DNA of 64,000 nt, taken from contig CANTFK010000001.1 in the NCBI GenBank assembly GCA_947646735.1, positions 62,001 to 126,000 of the forward strand, read 5' to 3'. The stretch comes from Peronospora farinosa (lineage: Eukaryota > Oomycota > Peronosporomycetes > Peronosporales > Peronosporaceae). A model generated the notes under the pieces. The model was not told the origin of the DNA. It saw nothing but the letters and a program-made list of their open reading frames with translations, and did no database searches. The position numbers and the translations under genes were made by a program. Positions 63,810-64,000 of this stretch are shown in pieces; within the stretch, counting starts at the first letter, position 1, and each line of letters begins with the position of its first letter.

Positions 63810-64000
63810 TGGTGAAGTGCTTGTTGAAATATGGGGACTTCAAAGGCCAGTTGGACTCGAGGTATAAGAGACCGTGTATCAGGAAAGGAGGCCAGAGAGA
63901 CAGGGTACCTCGAGGGAAGCGACCGTTGGCGGAGAACAATTTAAAAGACCCACAAAAGAAAAATCAGTATTAGGGTACCATTTAACCGGTACCGAAAGGA
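63810..64000. mobile_element. second copy of the 55822 insertion element, cut by the window edge
   Basis: From TGGTGAAGTGCTTG at 63810 to the window end it follows 55822-56015 with about 75-80% identity (shared GGCCAGAGAGACAGGG-like, GGAGAACAATT and GACCCACA...AAGAAAAATCAG). Left flank is TTGCATGCG; the right end is outside. Confidence 0.7.

Overview
The window looks like nuclear DNA of a plant-pathogenic oomycete (Phytophthora or a downy mildew). The evidence is compact genes with few short introns (about 50-110 bp), a secreted effector with a degenerate RxLR motif, an EER motif and LWY-like repeats, a broken Crinkler gene, a secreted subtilisin, and Ty3/gypsy, Ty1/copia and hAT-like elements. 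The exact genus cannot be read from the sequence.

Layout. 1-10.2 kb is a retrotransposon block. It holds the 3' end of one LTR element (element A), a reversed LTR fragment, and an 8.1-kb Ty3/gypsy chromovirus (element B, 2034-10154) with near-identical LTRs, a perfect 5-bp target duplication and broken gag/pol. Both elements carry a long open reading frame on the opposite strand just inside the 3' LTR. 10.9-31 kb is a gene island: nucleotide-sugar 4,6-dehydratase, a seven-helix membrane protein, a secreted subtilisin, a small secreted Cys-rich protein, a five-BRCT TopBP1/Dpb11-like protein, THOC5, a small probable mitochondrial protein, a protein kinase with a doublecortin-like N-terminus, and an XRCC3-like RAD51 paralogue. 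31-40 kb is decayed coding sequence around an intact 771-codon effector gene. 40.3-51.2 kb is a second gene island: Integrator subunit 2-like, an ABC-transporter relic, EME1, TIM22, a glutamate carboxypeptidase II-like M28 peptidase and a MAPEG protein. 52-64 kb is repeat-rich: a deleted copia element, a dead hAT-like transposase with an insertion inside it, several LTR fragments and a broken Crinkler gene.

Joint functions. Three genes serve replication-stress or recombination repair (TopBP1-like, XRCC3-like, EME1), two serve RNA biogenesis (THOC5, INTS2-like), and three are secreted proteins plausibly facing the host (subtilisin, Cys-rich protein, LWY effector). No operon is implied; several genes are divergent pairs sharing promoters under 200 bp.

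The most unusual signal is in the retroelements. The DNA of element A (aORF and LTR), the element B LTR and the related LTR fragments is packed with short perfect inverted repeats (arms 7-17 bp, tiny loops), and this pattern runs straight through the antisense reading frame of element A. Intron-exon models were built by eye from GT/AG sites, phase and protein-family continuity; none was tested against transcripts.
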